A stretch of DNA of 64,000 nt, from positions 1 through 64,000 of the forward strand of contig NZ_JAFAGT010000033.1 of NCBI RefSeq assembly GCF_019237615.1, given 5' to 3'. The notes under the pieces were generated by a model. That model saw only the letters and a program-made list of their open reading frames with translations, did no database searches and was not told where the DNA came from. Position numbers and translations under genes: made by a program. Below, in pieces: positions 37,467 through 47,550 of the stretch (position 1 is the first letter of the stretch; every line of letters begins with the position of its first letter). The DNA is from Roseateles sp. (GTDB taxonomy: Bacteria; Pseudomonadota; Gammaproteobacteria; Burkholderiales; Burkholderiaceae_C).

Positions 37467-38849
37467 TCAAAGCACGTCCTGCTCGGCCATGCTCAGCGCC
37501 GACACGTCGCGGCGGCGCAGTGCCGGGTCCTCGTGCCAGTGCCGGGTGTCCAGGCCGGCCAGCTCGACGCCGGCGCCCACCGCGATGGGCGTGCCGGTCT
37601 GCAGCCGGCAGTCGGCGCCGAAGCGCCAGCCGCGCACGTCCTGCACATGGCCGCCGCACCTGGCCTGGAGGTCCAGCCCGCTGAAATGGAAGTCGCGCAG
37701 CGGCGCCTCGGCATAGGCGTCCACCTCGAAGGCGACCTGGGCGCCGCGGGCGTGCAGCTGGGCAATTCGCACGCCGCCGACCTCGGTGCGGCCGAGTCCA
37801 GGGGGCACGGGCGCGGTAAGGGCCCGCCAGTGGCGCGGCGCGTGGGGCAGTTCGGCATCGGGGATGTGGGCGCGGCTGTAGCCGGGGTTCCAGTTCATCG
37901 TCACGCGCAGCGCCGTGGGCACGTCGCGCAGCGTGATCTGGCTGAGCTGCAGGTCCTCGATGCGCCCGCCGCGTGTGGGTGCGGACTTGAACAGCACACC
38001 TACCGGCACGCCGCCCAGCACTTCGATGCGCTGGGCATGGATGCGGCGCAGGCCGCCGGAGGTCTCGCTGCCAAAAGTGAGGCCGGCGGCGCCTTCGCGG
38101 ATGATGCAGTCGCTGATCGTGATGTCCTCGCTGGGCCGCGCAACACGCAGGCCGTCGGCGTCGCGGCCGGCCTTCAGGCACAGGGCGTCGTCGTTGACGG
38201 CTATGTCGGCGCGGCGGATCTGCACGCGGCGCGAGGAGTCGACGTCGATGCCGTCGGTGGACGGACCGCGCGCTTCCTCGTTGTTGCGGATGGTGACGCC
38301 GTCGACGACGACGTCCTCGGAGTAGCAGAGGTGCAGCGTCCAGAAGCCCGAACGGCGCAGCAGCAGGCCTTCGCCGATGCGGACGCGGGCCGACTCGAAG
38401 ACCTGCACGAGGCGGGGGCGTTGTGCGTCGTAGTCCGACGCCCATCGCAGGCCGCGCGGCTCGTAGAGCGCGCGCAAGGCCCAGTAGCTGTCCCAGAACA
38501 CTTGGCCGTCGCCGTCAATGCAGCCCTCGCCGACGAGGCTGACGTCGTGCTCGCCGTAGATGTTGACGAGGGCCGCCGGCCAGCGCATCTCGATGCCTGC
38601 CACGCGCGTGGGCAACAGCGGGTAGTCGGCCAGGTCGTGCGAGCCCAGCAGCATGGCGCCGCGGTCCAGTCGCAGCGTCATGCCGCTCTTCAGGAAGAGG
38701 GCGCCCGTCAGGTAGACGCCGGGGCCCAGACGCAACTCCGAACCCTGCAGGGCGGCCGAGTCGATGGCAGCCTGCAGGGCGCGGGTGTCGAGCGCACACC
38801 CGTCACCGCGGGCGCCGAAGGCCTGCGCATCCACGCAAGCCCGCGTCAT
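37467..38849 (-). CDS. GH28 polygalacturonase-family enzyme without a signal peptide
   Basis: 460 residues forming a right-handed beta-helix. GH28 landmarks: PSTDGIDVDSSRRV, the DD pair in AVNDDALCLKAGR, the Gly-rich GLTFGSETSGG and a late VGVLFKSAPTRGG in place of RIK. There is no leader, so it is probably cytoplasmic and acts on imported oligosaccharides, for example releasing galacturonate from rhamnogalacturonan fragments. The start ATG overlaps the rhaI stop by one base. Inverting exo-action is typical of such short-loop enzymes. Confidence 0.85.
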   Translation of the reverse strand: MTRACVDAQAFGARGDGCALDTRALQAAIDSAALQGSELRLGPGVYLTGALFLKSGMTLRLDRGAMLLGSHDLADYPLLPTRVAGIEMRWPAALVNIYGEHDVSLVGEGCIDGDGQVFWDSYWALRALYEPRGLRWASDYDAQRPRLVQVFESARVRIGEGLLLRRSGFWTLHLCYSEDVVVDGVTIRNNEEARGPSTDGIDVDSSRRVQIRRADIAVNDDALCLKAGRDADGLRVARPSEDITISDCIIREGAAGLTFGSETSGGLRRIHAQRIEVLGGVPVGVLFKSAPTRGGRIEDLQLSQITLRDVPTALRVTMNWNPGYSRAHIPDAELPHAPRHWRALTAPVPPGLGRTEVGGVRIAQLHARGAQVAFEVDAYAEAPLRDFHFSGLDLQARCGGHVQDVRGWRFGADCRLQTGTPIAVGAGVELAGLDTRHWHEDPALRRRDVSALSMAEQDVL

Positions 38850-40147
38850 CAGACGATGCCGCTGCCAGAGGCGCCAGCCTTCGGGGGACGCTTGACGGCC
38901 ACTTGATTGCGGTAGCCGCTGGCGCGGTAGGCCGCAACCGGGTCGATGGCGCCGCCGGCGCGCAGGCGGGCCATCGCGAGGATGGGACTGACGTCGGTGC
39001 GGAAGGCCTTCTTCAGCGTCTGCGCGGACTGCAGCGCGTCGTTGTCGGCCTGGAAGCCGGCCAGTGCGGCGCGGTCCACCAGCGCGGCCTGCACGAAGGC
39101 GCGCTGAACTTCGACGGCGCTGCTCATCAGGCTCTCGATGGGATCGGTCACGTTGTGCGACTGGTCCAGCATGTAGGCGGGGTTGAACGCCGCACCGTCG
39201 CGCTGGGCCGCATCGGCCAGCTCGTTGAAGACCAGGAAGAGCTGGAAGGGGTCGATGGAGCCCGAGTCCAGGTCGTCGTCGCCGTACTTGCTGTCGTTGA
39301 AGTGGAAGCCGCCCAGCTTGCCGAACTGCGCCAGGCGCGCCACGATCATCTCGATGTTGGTGTTGGGCGCGTGGTGGCCCAGGTCCACCAGGCACTTGGC
39401 CTTCTCGCCCAGTTGCTGGGCGACGGCGAAGCTGGTGCCCCAGTCGGCGATGACGGTGCAGTAGAAGGCCGGCTCGAAGAGCTTGTGCTCGATGTACATC
39501 AGCCAGTCGGCCGGCAGCGCGGCGTAGATGCCCTTGGCGCTGTCCAGGTAGCGCTCCAGCGCGCCGCGCAGGTTGTGTTGGCCGGGGAAGTTGGCGCCGT
39601 CGCCCACCCACACCGTCAGGCCCTTGGAGCCCAAGGTCTTGCCCAGCTCGATGCACTCGATGTTGTGAGCCACGGCCTGCTCGCGGGCGGCCTGGCTCTG
39701 CGCGGTCAGGCTGCCGTACTTGTAGCTGTGGGCCTGGCCGGCCTGGTCCTGGAAGGTGTTGGAGTTGACGGCGTCAAAGCCCAGGCCCAGCGAGTCGGCC
39801 TGCTGGCGCAGCGCCTTGGGGTCGGCCGGCTTGTCCCACGGGAAGTGCAGGGACACAGTGGGCGTGGCGCGGGTGAGCTGGTGGATGACGGCGCAGTCCT
39901 CCAGCTTCTCGGTCACGTCGCGCGGCTCGCCCATGCCCGGGAAACGCGCGAAGCGCGTGCCACCGGTGCCCACGCCCCAGCTGGGCACGGCCACGGCGAA
40001 GCCCTGGGCCTTGGCGGTCAGCGCGTCGATGTCCACGCCGCGGCGCGACAGCATGCCGCCCAGCGCGTCGTAGTCGGCCTGCAGCGCGGCGCGCTGCGTG
40101 GCGTTGTGCTGCTCGACCTGGGCCGCGTCGATGATGGTCTTGCTCAT
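38849..40147 (-). CDS. rhaI: L-rhamnose isomerase
   Basis: 432 residues of the Pseudomonas/Rhizobium-type isomerase (distinct from E. coli RhaA): SLHFPWDKP, GLGFDAVNSNTFQD, YIEHKLFEPAFY, VDLGHHAPNTNIEMI and GGFHFNDSKYGDDDLD supply the metal-binding Glu, Asp and His residues of the TIM barrel. It converts L-rhamnose to L-rhamnulose in the cytoplasm. Second gene of the rha unit, 21 bases after rhaD. Confidence 0.95.
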   Translation of the reverse strand: MSKTIIDAAQVEQHNATQRAALQADYDALGGMLSRRGVDIDALTAKAQGFAVAVPSWGVGTGGTRFARFPGMGEPRDVTEKLEDCAVIHQLTRATPTVSLHFPWDKPADPKALRQQADSLGLGFDAVNSNTFQDQAGQAHSYKYGSLTAQSQAAREQAVAHNIECIELGKTLGSKGLTVWVGDGANFPGQHNLRGALERYLDSAKGIYAALPADWLMYIEHKLFEPAFYCTVIADWGTSFAVAQQLGEKAKCLVDLGHHAPNTNIEMIVARLAQFGKLGGFHFNDSKYGDDDLDSGSIDPFQLFLVFNELADAAQRDGAAFNPAYMLDQSHNVTDPIESLMSSAVEVQRAFVQAALVDRAALAGFQADNDALQSAQTLKKAFRTDVSPILAMARLRAGGAIDPVAAYRASGYRNQVAVKRPPKAGASGSGIV

Positions 40148-40168
40148 GCTTGTCTCCTGCGCCGATTC

Positions 40169-42277
<2,109 letters not shown>

Positions 42278-42729
42278 CAGCTTGCCTGTATAAGGTCCGT
42301 CACTTGTCCCCATGGCCGCGGCCTGCGGTCCCCGGGGCCCGCGTCTGGCGGGTTAGCGGGCCGCAGTGTGGAGCGAAACACTGCGCGATGCGCGGAGCCT
42401 GCGCAGTAAATCAAAAGGATGAGCGAAAGCGCCGCCGGCCATGCCGCCGCTCACGAAACGCTCACGGCCGTGAGCGTTTCCTGATTGACGCTGTCACGCA
42501 CCTGACGTAATCTGCACTTGGAACGGCGTTTCACCCAGGCTTTGATTGATTCCCAGCGTGAGTGGACGTACCTCCGGCGGCCGTCGCCTACGCCCTCCAG
42601 CCGCACGCCCCGACCCGGCCTCAGCCGGGCCGCCAAGCCAAACGATGCCCGCCCTCCAGAGGCTGGGTTCCATAAATACGAGACAACGGTCGCCGCCGGT
42701 TCTCCGGGACGCCCGAGAAGGTGATCCTC
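42278..42729. promoter_or_regulatory. Divergent rhaD / DeoR-gene control region
   Basis: 452 bases without a gene. It contains a 26-bp perfect palindrome (42455-42480) preceded by an extra GCTCACG half-site (42449-42455) repeated 11 bases later at 42460-42466. No clean promoter hexamers could be fixed for either direction. AGAAGG at 42715-42720 is the ribosome binding site for the DeoR-family gene. Confidence 0.6.
42455..42480. promoter_or_regulatory. 26-bp perfect palindrome, probable operator of the rha genes
   Basis: Left arm GAAACGCTCACGG and right arm CCGTGAGCGTTTC are exact reverse complements. The centre contains TCACGGCCGTGA, the same TCACGNNCGTGA core as the two receptor-promoter sites. 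Placement between rhaD and its probable DeoR-type regulator supports an operator role. Confidence 0.75.
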
Positions 42730-43611
42730 ATGATCAATCACAAGCGCCACAAACGCCTGCTAAAACTACTGGACGAGCGCGAGCACGCCAGCGTCCAGCA
42801 ATTGATGGAGTGGTTGTCGGCATCCGCCGCCACCGTACGCCGGGATATTTCATGGCTGGCCGCGAAAAACCAGTTGACGCGTACCCGTGGTGGCGCGCAA
42901 AGACTGGAGCAGAAGAAAAAGTCTTATACGCTGTCCAGCGAGACATTTCAAAACAACGCCCAGCAGAATACTGCGGCCAAGCGCGCCATCGCCCGTTATG
43001 CCACCTCGATGTGCAATAACGGAGAAACCATCATCATCAACGGTGGAACCACCACGTTCATGATGGCGGAGTTTCTCGTCGAGAAACAGCTGAAGATTCT
43101 CACGAATTCCTTCCTGATGGCCGAGCGCCTGCTCGTCACCAGCGACAACGAAATCATCCTGCCGGGCGGGCGGGTCTACCGCGAGCAGAACGTCATCCTC
43201 AGCCCGTTCGAGAACGACGTCGCCCAGCACCATTACGCGGCCAAGATGTTCATGGGCGTCTACGGCCTGTCCATCCTGGGCCTGATGGAAGCCGACCCGC
43301 TGCTGATCCAGGCCGAGAAGCGCCTCATCGGCCAGGCCGAGGAACTGGTCGTGCTGGTGGACAGCTCCAAGTTCCAGCGCAAGGCCGGCCTGGTGCTGTG
43401 CGGGCTGAACCGCGTCTCCACCGTCATCACCGACACCGGTGCGTCCGACAGCGCCGTGCAACTGCTGGAGCATTACGGCGTGCGCGTCATCACCGTGGAG
43501 CCCGAAGCGGTGGACCCCAGGGTCGTGGAGGCTTCGGCCATGAGCTCGCACGACTACGCGGCCGTGCTGGAAGCCGGCGCCTATGGACGCCATGCGGGGC
43601 TGAACTCTTGA
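42730..43611 (+). CDS. DeoR-family transcriptional regulator, probable rhamnose regulator
   Basis: 293 residues from ATG 42730 (GTG at 42721 is possible but too close to the ribosome binding site). The N-terminal DeoR helix-turn-helix (HKRLLKLLDEREHASVQQL, AATVRRDISWL) is followed by the sugar-phosphate sensor domain (IIINGGTTTFMMAEFL, ILTNSFLMAE, LVDSSKFQRKAG). Rhizobial RhaR is the same family. It likely represses the divergent rha unit and responds to a phosphorylated intermediate. TTGA overlap with the kinase gene. Confidence 0.88.
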   Translation: MINHKRHKRLLKLLDEREHASVQQLMEWLSASAATVRRDISWLAAKNQLTRTRGGAQRLEQKKKSYTLSSETFQNNAQQNTAAKRAIARYATSMCNNGETIIINGGTTTFMMAEFLVEKQLKILTNSFLMAERLLVTSDNEIILPGGRVYREQNVILSPFENDVAQHHYAAKMFMGVYGLSILGLMEADPLLIQAEKRLIGQAEELVVLVDSSKFQRKAGLVLCGLNRVSTVITDTGASDSAVQLLEHYGVRVITVEPEAVDPRVVEASAMSSHDYAAVLEAGAYGRHAGLNS

Positions 43612-44987
43612 GCGTCGTCCCCGGCACAGTTGTCCTCGACATCGGCAAGACCAACGCCAAGCTCACGCTGATCGACGCGGCCGGCAAGACCCTTGCCGAG
43701 GCGCGCACGCCCAACACGGTGCGCCGCGTCGGGCCCTATCCGCATCACGACACCGAGCGGCTGTGGGTCTGGATGCTGGGTCAGCTGCGCGAGCTGTCGG
43801 CGCTGGCGCGCATACGCGCCATCGTGCCGGTCACGCATGGCGCCACGGCTGCGTTGGTCGACGAGGCGGGCCTGGTGCTGCCTGTGCTGGACTATGAGCA
43901 TGTGCCGGGAGATGCCGCCGATGAGGCGCGTTATGAGTCGCTGCGGCCGGCCTTCGGCGAGAGCGGCTCGCCGCTGCTGCCGGCCGGCCTCAACCTGGGC
44001 CGCCAGCTCGACTGGCTGCAGGGGCGCTTCCCCGCCGAGTTCGCCCGTGCCCGCCATGTGCTGCTGTACCCGCAGTACTGGGCCTGGCGGCTGTGCGGCG
44101 TCGCGGCCAGCGAGGTCACGTCGCTGGGCTGCCATACCGACCTGTGGCGGCCGGCGCAGGGTCGCTGGTCCAGCTTGGTCGAGCGCCACGGCTGGGAGCC
44201 GCTCTTCCCGGCGCGACGCGAGGCTTGGGCGCGGCTGGGCAGGCTGCGGCCCGAGCTCGCCGCCGACACCGGGCTGCCGGCCGACTGTGAGATCGTCTGT
44301 GGCATTCATGACAGCAATGCCTCGCTGCTGCGCCATCTGCTGACGCTGCAACAGGGTGGCCCCTGCACGGTGCTGTCCACCGGCACCTGGGTCATCGCGG
44401 CGGCGCTGGGCTCGGCGACCCGGCCCCTGGTCGAGGCCCTGGACATGCTGGCCAATTGCAACGTCTTCGGCGAGGCCGTGCCCTGCATGCGCTTCATGGG
44501 CGGCCGCGAGTTCGGTGCCATCGCTGGCGAACAGCCCGCCGCGTTCGCGGCCGAGGACGTCGAGCGGCTGATCGCGCGCGGCACGATGGCGCTGCCCTGC
44601 TTCGCGGAGGCGGGCGGGCCGTTCGCGGGCCGGGTGGGCCGCGTGACCGGCGCCATGCCGCAGACCGATGCCGAGCGCGCGGCGCTGGCGACGCTCTACG
44701 TCGTGCTGATGACGGACCATTGCCTGGACGCGTTGGGCGCCAGCGGCCGCGTCGTCGTCGAGGGCGCGTTCACGGCCAATCCCTGGTTCGGGCCCTTGCT
44801 GGCCGGGCTGGCGCCGGGGCGCGACGTGACCGTGTCGGACGACAGCAGCGGCACCACCTGCGGTGCCTGGATGCTGGACGCCTGGGGGCGAGAGCCCGAG
44901 GGCGGCGCGGCGCCGGTGCGCGCATGGAGCCCGCCGGGCTGGCGGGCCTACCGCGACGGCTGGCAGGCTGCTCTGCAGTCCAGATGA
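43608..44987 (+). CDS. rhaK: FGGY-family rhamnulokinase
   Basis: 459 residues from TTG 43608, overlapping the regulator's stop as TTGA. The FGGY fold is visible: VVLDIGKTNAKLTLID (phosphate 1), GIHDSNASLLRHL (catalytic Asp region), VLSTGTWVIAA (phosphate 2) and VVVEGAFTANPWF (adenosine). It phosphorylates L-rhamnulose. The sequence resembles rhizobial RhaK rather than E. coli RhaB. Convergent with the serine hydrolase gene; a GCCGGC hairpin (44993-45008) lies between. Confidence 0.9.
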   Translation: MSVVPGTVVLDIGKTNAKLTLIDAAGKTLAEARTPNTVRRVGPYPHHDTERLWVWMLGQLRELSALARIRAIVPVTHGATAALVDEAGLVLPVLDYEHVPGDAADEARYESLRPAFGESGSPLLPAGLNLGRQLDWLQGRFPAEFARARHVLLYPQYWAWRLCGVAASEVTSLGCHTDLWRPAQGRWSSLVERHGWEPLFPARREAWARLGRLRPELAADTGLPADCEIVCGIHDSNASLLRHLLTLQQGGPCTVLSTGTWVIAAALGSATRPLVEALDMLANCNVFGEAVPCMRFMGGREFGAIAGEQPAAFAAEDVERLIARGTMALPCFAEAGGPFAGRVGRVTGAMPQTDAERAALATLYVVLMTDHCLDALGASGRVVVEGAFTANPWFGPLLAGLAPGRDVTVSDDSSGTTCGAWMLDAWGREPEGGAAPVRAWSPPGWRAYRDGWQAALQSR

Positions 44988-45046
44988 AGACAGCCGGCTC
45001 GCGCCGGCAGTTGCGTTCGAGCACCTGGGCCCGGCCGTGGCGGCGC

Positions 45047-46294
45047 TCAGTGGATGAGGGCCTGGTAGGTCAGCGTGCGCACGCGCAGGTGCAGCGTTGA
45101 GTTGCCGGCGGGCCGCAGCTGCGTCATCAGCAGGATGACGAGGCGCTCCTTTGGGTCCACCGTGTACTGCGGGAAATAGGCGCTTCCCCAGCCGAAGGCG
45201 CCTTCGGTGCCCAGCTCGGTGAAGCCGCCGCGTCGCACGTTGACCCAGAAGCCCAGGCCGAAGCCGTCGGCGTCGCCGCGGTAGCGGCCGCCGAGGTGGT
45301 CGGCCGTCATCAGCTCCACGGTCTTGGGCGCGAGGATGCGCACGCCGTCCAGCTCGCCCTTGTTCAGCAGCATCTGAAGGAAGCGCGCGTAGTCGCCGGC
45401 GGTGCTCAGCATGCCGGCGCCGCCGGACATCAGCTTGTGCGGGCCGTTGACGAAGTCGCTCTTCGCGGCTGTCTCCATCAGCTTGAGCTGGCCGCCCTCA
45501 AGGCCGTAGACATGGGCCAGCCGTTCCACGTTCGCGGGCGCCACGGCGAAACCGGTGTCGGGCATGCGCAGCGGGTCGGTGATGCGGGTCTTGATGAACT
45601 GGTCCAGCGGCTGGCCGGACACCACCTCGACGAGGCGCCCCAGCACGTCGGTCGCATAGCCGTAGATGAACTGCTCGCCCGGCTGGCCCTGCAGCGGCAG
45701 CGCGGCGAAGCGGTCGGTCCATTGGGCCAGCGTCTCGTCGTTGCCGACGAGGTACCAGTCCTTCATGCCGGCCGCGTCGTAGGCGGCCTTGGCCGGGCCG
45801 GAGCCGTAGCTCATGCCGGCCGTGTGGGTCAGCAGGTCGTGGATAGTCAGCGCGCGGCGTGGCTTCTCGGTGCCGCCGCCGGGCAGGGCCACCTGCAGGT
45901 TGGCGAAGGCGGGCAGGTAGCGCGCCACCGGGTCCTTCAACAGGAAACGGCCTTCCTCGTAGAGGATCATGGCCGCCACGGTCGTGAGTGCCTTGCTCAT
46001 GGACGCGATGCGGAAGAGTGTGTCCGTGCGCATGGGCCTGGCGTTCTCGACGTCACGCTGGCCATAGGCCTTGAAGACGACCGGCTTGCCGTCGCGCATG
46101 ACGACCATGACGCCGCCGGCCAGCTGCTTGCTGGCGATCTGCTCGTCAATCGCCGCGTCCAGGCGCTTGAGCCGTTCGGGCGAGAAGCCTTGCGCGGTGA
46201 CCGCTTCCGCGGCCGTGGGCGGCGCTGCCGTCGCGGCGGGGGCATGGGTCAGCGCGGCGCAGGCCAGCGCCACGGCGAGGACATGGAGTCTCAT
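45047..46294 (-). CDS. Serine hydrolase of the beta-lactamase/class C esterase family, secreted
   Basis: 415 residues with a signal peptide (ending ATAA). The catalytic S98-M-S-K101 is seen in RIASMSKALT, Tyr211 in FIYGYATDV, and the third block in LGTEGAFGWGSAYF. This is the EstB/penicillin-binding-like fold used by esterases as well as beta-lactamases. Being the last gene of a seven-gene pectin operon, four bases after the CE12 gene, it is more likely a carbohydrate or peptide esterase than a resistance enzyme. Confidence 0.85.
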   Translation of the reverse strand: MRLHVLAVALACAALTHAPAATAAPPTAAEAVTAQGFSPERLKRLDAAIDEQIASKQLAGGVMVVMRDGKPVVFKAYGQRDVENARPMRTDTLFRIASMSKALTTVAAMILYEEGRFLLKDPVARYLPAFANLQVALPGGGTEKPRRALTIHDLLTHTAGMSYGSGPAKAAYDAAGMKDWYLVGNDETLAQWTDRFAALPLQGQPGEQFIYGYATDVLGRLVEVVSGQPLDQFIKTRITDPLRMPDTGFAVAPANVERLAHVYGLEGGQLKLMETAAKSDFVNGPHKLMSGGAGMLSTAGDYARFLQMLLNKGELDGVRILAPKTVELMTADHLGGRYRGDADGFGLGFWVNVRRGGFTELGTEGAFGWGSAYFPQYTVDPKERLVILLMTQLRPAGNSTLHLRVRTLTYQALIH

Positions 46295-46298
46295 GGGT

Positions 46299-47549
46299 TC
46301 AGTCGCCCAGCGGTCGTTGTTGTGTGAACCCGGGGCTCACCGCGGCGTGGAACTGCTCCGGCGGCTGCGGTCGGCCCGGGTCGATGGGGCCGAGATCATC
46401 GCGCAGCTCAGCTGCCGCCGGCACGCCGGCTTGCCTCAGGCCCAGCGCCACCAAACGCGCCAGCTGCATGGCGCCGTAGCTGTTGTGGTGGGTGTTGTCC
46501 AGCTTGCCGTTGTTGACCGGGTGCATGGCCTGCGAGCGCTCGGCGCCCAGGGCCGCGTAGAGCCGCTGGCTCATCGCGTTGAGGTCGATGAAGGCCAGCT
46601 TCATGTCCCGGGCTACGGCGCGCGCCGCGTCGGCGTACTCGGTCAGGCTGGGCCGCAGCCGCCCCTGTTCGTCGAAGTTGCGTCGCTCCATGGACGACAC
46701 GACGACCGGCACGCCGCCGCGCGCGAGGATGCGCTCGGCATGGGCGCGCAGCTCGGCCTGGTAGCTCCGGGCGCTGCCGCTGCCATCCTTCTGCTGCTTC
46801 TGGTCGTTGTGGCCGAACTGCAGCAGCACCGTGTCGCCGGGCTGCAGCGTGGACAGGATCTTGTCCAGGCGCCGGCGCGCCAGCGAGTCGCGCAGGGTCT
46901 CGCCGGACTCGGCATGGTTGGACACCGCCACCGTGGGCTTGAACAGCAGCGTGAGCATCTGGCCCCAGCTGGCATAGGGCTCGCCGGACTGGTCGGCCAC
47001 CGTGGAATCGCCCAGCAGGTAGACGGTGGGCATGTTCACCGGCTCGAGCCGCAGGCGCGTCAGCGCCGGCCGGCTGCCGTTGATCTCCAGCGTCAGGCGG
47101 CGGTCCCAGGCCCAGGCCTCGCCGACGATCTCGCGCTCCTTGAGCTTCACGCGGCCGGCCTCCACGCCAGGCGCGGCGGCGATGCTGGCCGTGCGCACGT
47201 TGACGATGAAGCTGCGCGTCTCGGTCTTGCCGGCGGGCAACTGGACGCTGTCCAGCATCAGGCGCCGCAGCTCGGCCTTGATCGTCGTGTCGCTGGCGTC
47301 CTGGTCGCCCAGCGTGGCGGTCACGCGATAGTTGCCGTCGGGCAGGTCCACCGAGAAGAAGAAGGGCAGGCCGGCCGCGTTGCGCGGCGCGCCGGGCTCG
47401 AAGCCGTAGCCGCGCTCGCGGCTGTACAAGGTGTCGGCCCGCACCGCGACCTCGCCGGCGGCGGGCTGGCCATCGAAGGCGAAGCGCAGCGGCACCTGCG
47501 CCCAGGCGGGCGCGGCGAGCAGGCCGGCGACGAGCAGCAGGCGCTTCAC
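46299..47549 (-). CDS. Rhamnogalacturonan acetylesterase, CE12 family
   Basis: 416 residues: signal peptide (ending PAWAQ), an N-terminal beta-sandwich (about 20-170, FAFDGQPAAGEVAVRADTLYS in part), then an SGNH domain with GDST (180-183), ESGETLRDSLARR, QFGHNDQK and the canonical D-N-T-H in KLDNTHHNSYG. It removes acetyl esters from galacturonate in rhamnogalacturonan, making it accessible to lyases. It lies one base after the PL26-like gene. Confidence 0.92.
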   Translation of the reverse strand: MKRLLLVAGLLAAPAWAQVPLRFAFDGQPAAGEVAVRADTLYSRERGYGFEPGAPRNAAGLPFFFSVDLPDGNYRVTATLGDQDASDTTIKAELRRLMLDSVQLPAGKTETRSFIVNVRTASIAAAPGVEAGRVKLKEREIVGEAWAWDRRLTLEINGSRPALTRLRLEPVNMPTVYLLGDSTVADQSGEPYASWGQMLTLLFKPTVAVSNHAESGETLRDSLARRRLDKILSTLQPGDTVLLQFGHNDQKQQKDGSGSARSYQAELRAHAERILARGGVPVVVSSMERRNFDEQGRLRPSLTEYADAARAVARDMKLAFIDLNAMSQRLYAALGAERSQAMHPVNNGKLDNTHHNSYGAMQLARLVALGLRQAGVPAAAELRDDLGPIDPGRPQPPEQFHAAVSPGFTQQRPLGD

Positions 47550-47550
47550 G

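Noticed and set aside
45047-46294. Antibiotic-resistance beta-lactamase
   Set aside because: The SxxK fold is shared with esterases, and the gene is tightly embedded in a pectin operon without resistance context.
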